The notes beneath the pieces were generated by a model. It ran no database searches. It was not told the origin of the DNA and was given only the letters and a program-made list of their open reading frames with translations. Of a DNA stretch of 13,389 nt, positions 12,519 to 13,389 are shown one piece after another. Made by a program: the position numbers and the translations under genes. The DNA comes from RGIG2041 sp045537695 (GTDB lineage Bacteria > Bacillota > Clostridia > UBA1381 > UMGS1253): NCBI GenBank assembly GCA_045537695.1, contig JAZSQB010000039.1, positions 1 to 13,389 on the forward strand, read 5' to 3'. Numbering within the stretch: the stretch's first letter is position 1; the number at the start of each line of letters is the position of its first letter.

Positions 12519-12815
12519 ATGTCAGGAATAAAAGGAATGAATCATTATCCGGAAACAATAAAAAATGAAATACGCCAAGCTTATCACGAAGGACAATCAG
12601 TATCGAGATTGAGTAAAATATATGGAATAAGCAGATATTCAATACAAAGTTGGTGTGGATTAAGACCAGAGACTAAAATTAGGCAGATTGCACCTTTACC
12701 AAAAGGCAGACCAAAAGTTGTTAAAAACATTGATGATTACAGAAAAGAAAACAAACGATTAAAGATGGAAAATGATCTACTGCGGGATTTTCTCTCGCTC
12801 ACAGAAAGGAAGTGA
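12519..12815 (+). CDS. IS3-family transposase OrfA
   Basis: A 98-residue DNA-binding subunit of an IS3-type transposase. A helix-turn-helix (residues 8-40; KNEIRQAYHEGQSVSRLSKI, then YGISRYSIQSWCG) should bind the terminal repeats. A leucine-zipper-like helix closes the protein (about 70-93, with RKENKRLKMENDLLRDFLSL), for pairing with itself and OrfB. ATG 12519 is chosen because AGGAGG lies 7 bases upstream; the ATG at 12489 has no such site. Its stop TGA overlaps the orfB GTG (GTGA). No A6G-type slippery run is seen, so coupled re-initiation is more likely than frameshifting. Confidence 0.92.
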   Translation: MSGIKGMNHYPETIKNEIRQAYHEGQSVSRLSKIYGISRYSIQSWCGLRPETKIRQIAPLPKGRPKVVKNIDDYRKENKRLKMENDLLRDFLSLTERK

Positions 12816-13389
12816 GGACAAGTGTAAAATACATAGTTATCTATCGTCATAAGGAAAAATACTCAATTAGTGAAATGTGTAGATTTTTTGGTGTGTCAAG
12901 AAGTGGATATTATGGATATGTGTCTCGAATGGATGTACCATCAAAAGATTTACCTTTAGCAGAAAAGATAAAAGAATGTCAGGATAGATGCGGTAAAACC
13001 TACGGTTATCGCAGAGTACATATATGGCTTGAAAGACAAGGAATACACCACAACCCTAAAACAATACTTCGCATAATGCGGAAATACAATTTATTATCCG
13101 CTATTAGAAGAAAGAAGTATCGTAATTACGGGGAACATCTGCATCGTTATCCAAATTTACTCAACAGGAATTTTAAGGCTGAAAGACCAAATCAAAAATG
13201 GGTTACCGATATTTCGTATATTAAAACCAAACAAGGAACCTTGTATTTATCAGTTATCAGGGATTTGTTTGATAACAGTATTGTTGCATACAAGACCGGA
13301 ACGGAACAAAATATTAATCTTGTACTTTCTACAATCACAGAAGCGAAGAAAAAGGAAAAAGTCACTGCAGAGCTGCAACTCCACAGTGA
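12812..13389 (+). CDS. IS3-family transposase OrfB (5' part)
   Basis: The catalytic integrase-like subunit, open for 192 codons plus two bases and cut by the window; full OrfB proteins have about 275-280 residues. An N-terminal HTH_21-type region (EKYSISEMCRFFGVSRSGYY, residues 15-34) leads to CGKTYGYRRVH (60-70). The RNase H-like core begins with RPNQKWVTDISYIKT. Asp133 is the first DDE residue. The sequence ends at ELQLHS plus GA, exactly where the second catalytic Asp codon (the D of LHSDQG in relatives) is expected; the catalytic Glu lies outside. The frame is intact so far, so the element may be active. GTG 12812 is the only start in this frame before codon 22. Confidence 0.92.
   Translation, partial: MRTSVKYIVIYRHKEKYSISEMCRFFGVSRSGYYGYVSRMDVPSKDLPLAEKIKECQDRCGKTYGYRRVHIWLERQGIHHNPKTILRIMRKYNLLSAIRRKKYRNYGEHLHRYPNLLNRNFKAERPNQKWVTDISYIKTKQGTLYLSVIRDLFDNSIVAYKTGTEQNINLVLSTITEAKKKEKVTAELQLHS

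Larger units (their letters stand above)
12436..13389 (+). mobile_element. IS3-family insertion sequence, left part (cut by window edge)
   Basis: orfA and orfB in overlapping frames identify an IS3-family element, probably near the IS150 group. The left end is estimated at about 12436: the run TACTGAATTGAACCG...AACAGACA (about 12437-12477) has the look of IS3 terminal repeats, which often start TG and contain AGACA. The right end is outside the window, so the repeat and any target duplication cannot be checked. It lies about 20 bases behind the XRE regulator and breaks no visible gene. Confidence 0.8.

Noticed and set aside
12776..12815. Programmed -1 frameshift making an OrfAB fusion
   Set aside because: The orfB frame is open from 12776, but no A6G or similar slippery heptamer lies in the overlap; GTGA coupling explains it better. 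It is not fully excluded.
1..13389. CRISPR array, tRNA or rRNA gene
   Set aside because: No regularly spaced repeats and no cloverleaf or rRNA core sequences were seen on reading both strands.

Overview
The window reads as a low-to-medium-GC Gram-positive bacterium, most likely an anaerobic clostridium (Bacillota). The evidence is the rpsU-yqeY pair, strong AGGAGG ribosome sites, an ispD-ispF overlap, the ammonia-dependent asparagine synthetase AsnA, an SdpR/SdpI-type pair and an IS3-type element. No rRNA, tRNA or CRISPR array is visible. The species cannot be named from this sequence.

Positions 1-9237 look like chromosomal backbone. On the minus strand lie a secreted helical protein cut by the left edge (1-1021), an upstream secreted-protein gene broken by several frameshifts (1034-1504), and the yqeY and rpsU genes (1723-2357), which have a strong promoter and a clean terminator. 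A divergent plus-strand operon follows: a diacylglycerol-type glycosyltransferase, ispD and ispF (2594-4945). Next come an ArsR/SdpR repressor, an SdpI-like membrane protein gene interrupted by an in-frame TAG, and a ferritin-like four-helix protein (5022-6389). asnS (6720-8093) and asnA (8230-9237) then pair asparagine synthesis with its loading onto tRNA.

From about 9240 rightwards the DNA becomes visibly AT-richer and looks accessory. It holds a frameshifted small gene ending in a perfect 13-bp hairpin, a hairpin-rich stretch with no intact gene, and a minus-strand membrane/lipid module: a divergent Lgt-like enzyme, a patatin-like lipase and a 45-residue membrane peptide. Upstream of these sits a small DUF4190-like membrane protein, divergent from a small XRE-type regulator. 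Two identical dyads, TGACA-N9-TGTCA, flank the divergent promoter and suggest that the regulator controls the module. The window ends inside an IS3-family element whose orfA ribosome site can be masked by a hairpin only in transcripts that enter from outside.

The best candidate for an undescribed system is the regulator / small membrane protein / Lgt-like / patatin / micropeptide cluster at 9972-12415. Its function cannot be told from sequence alone.
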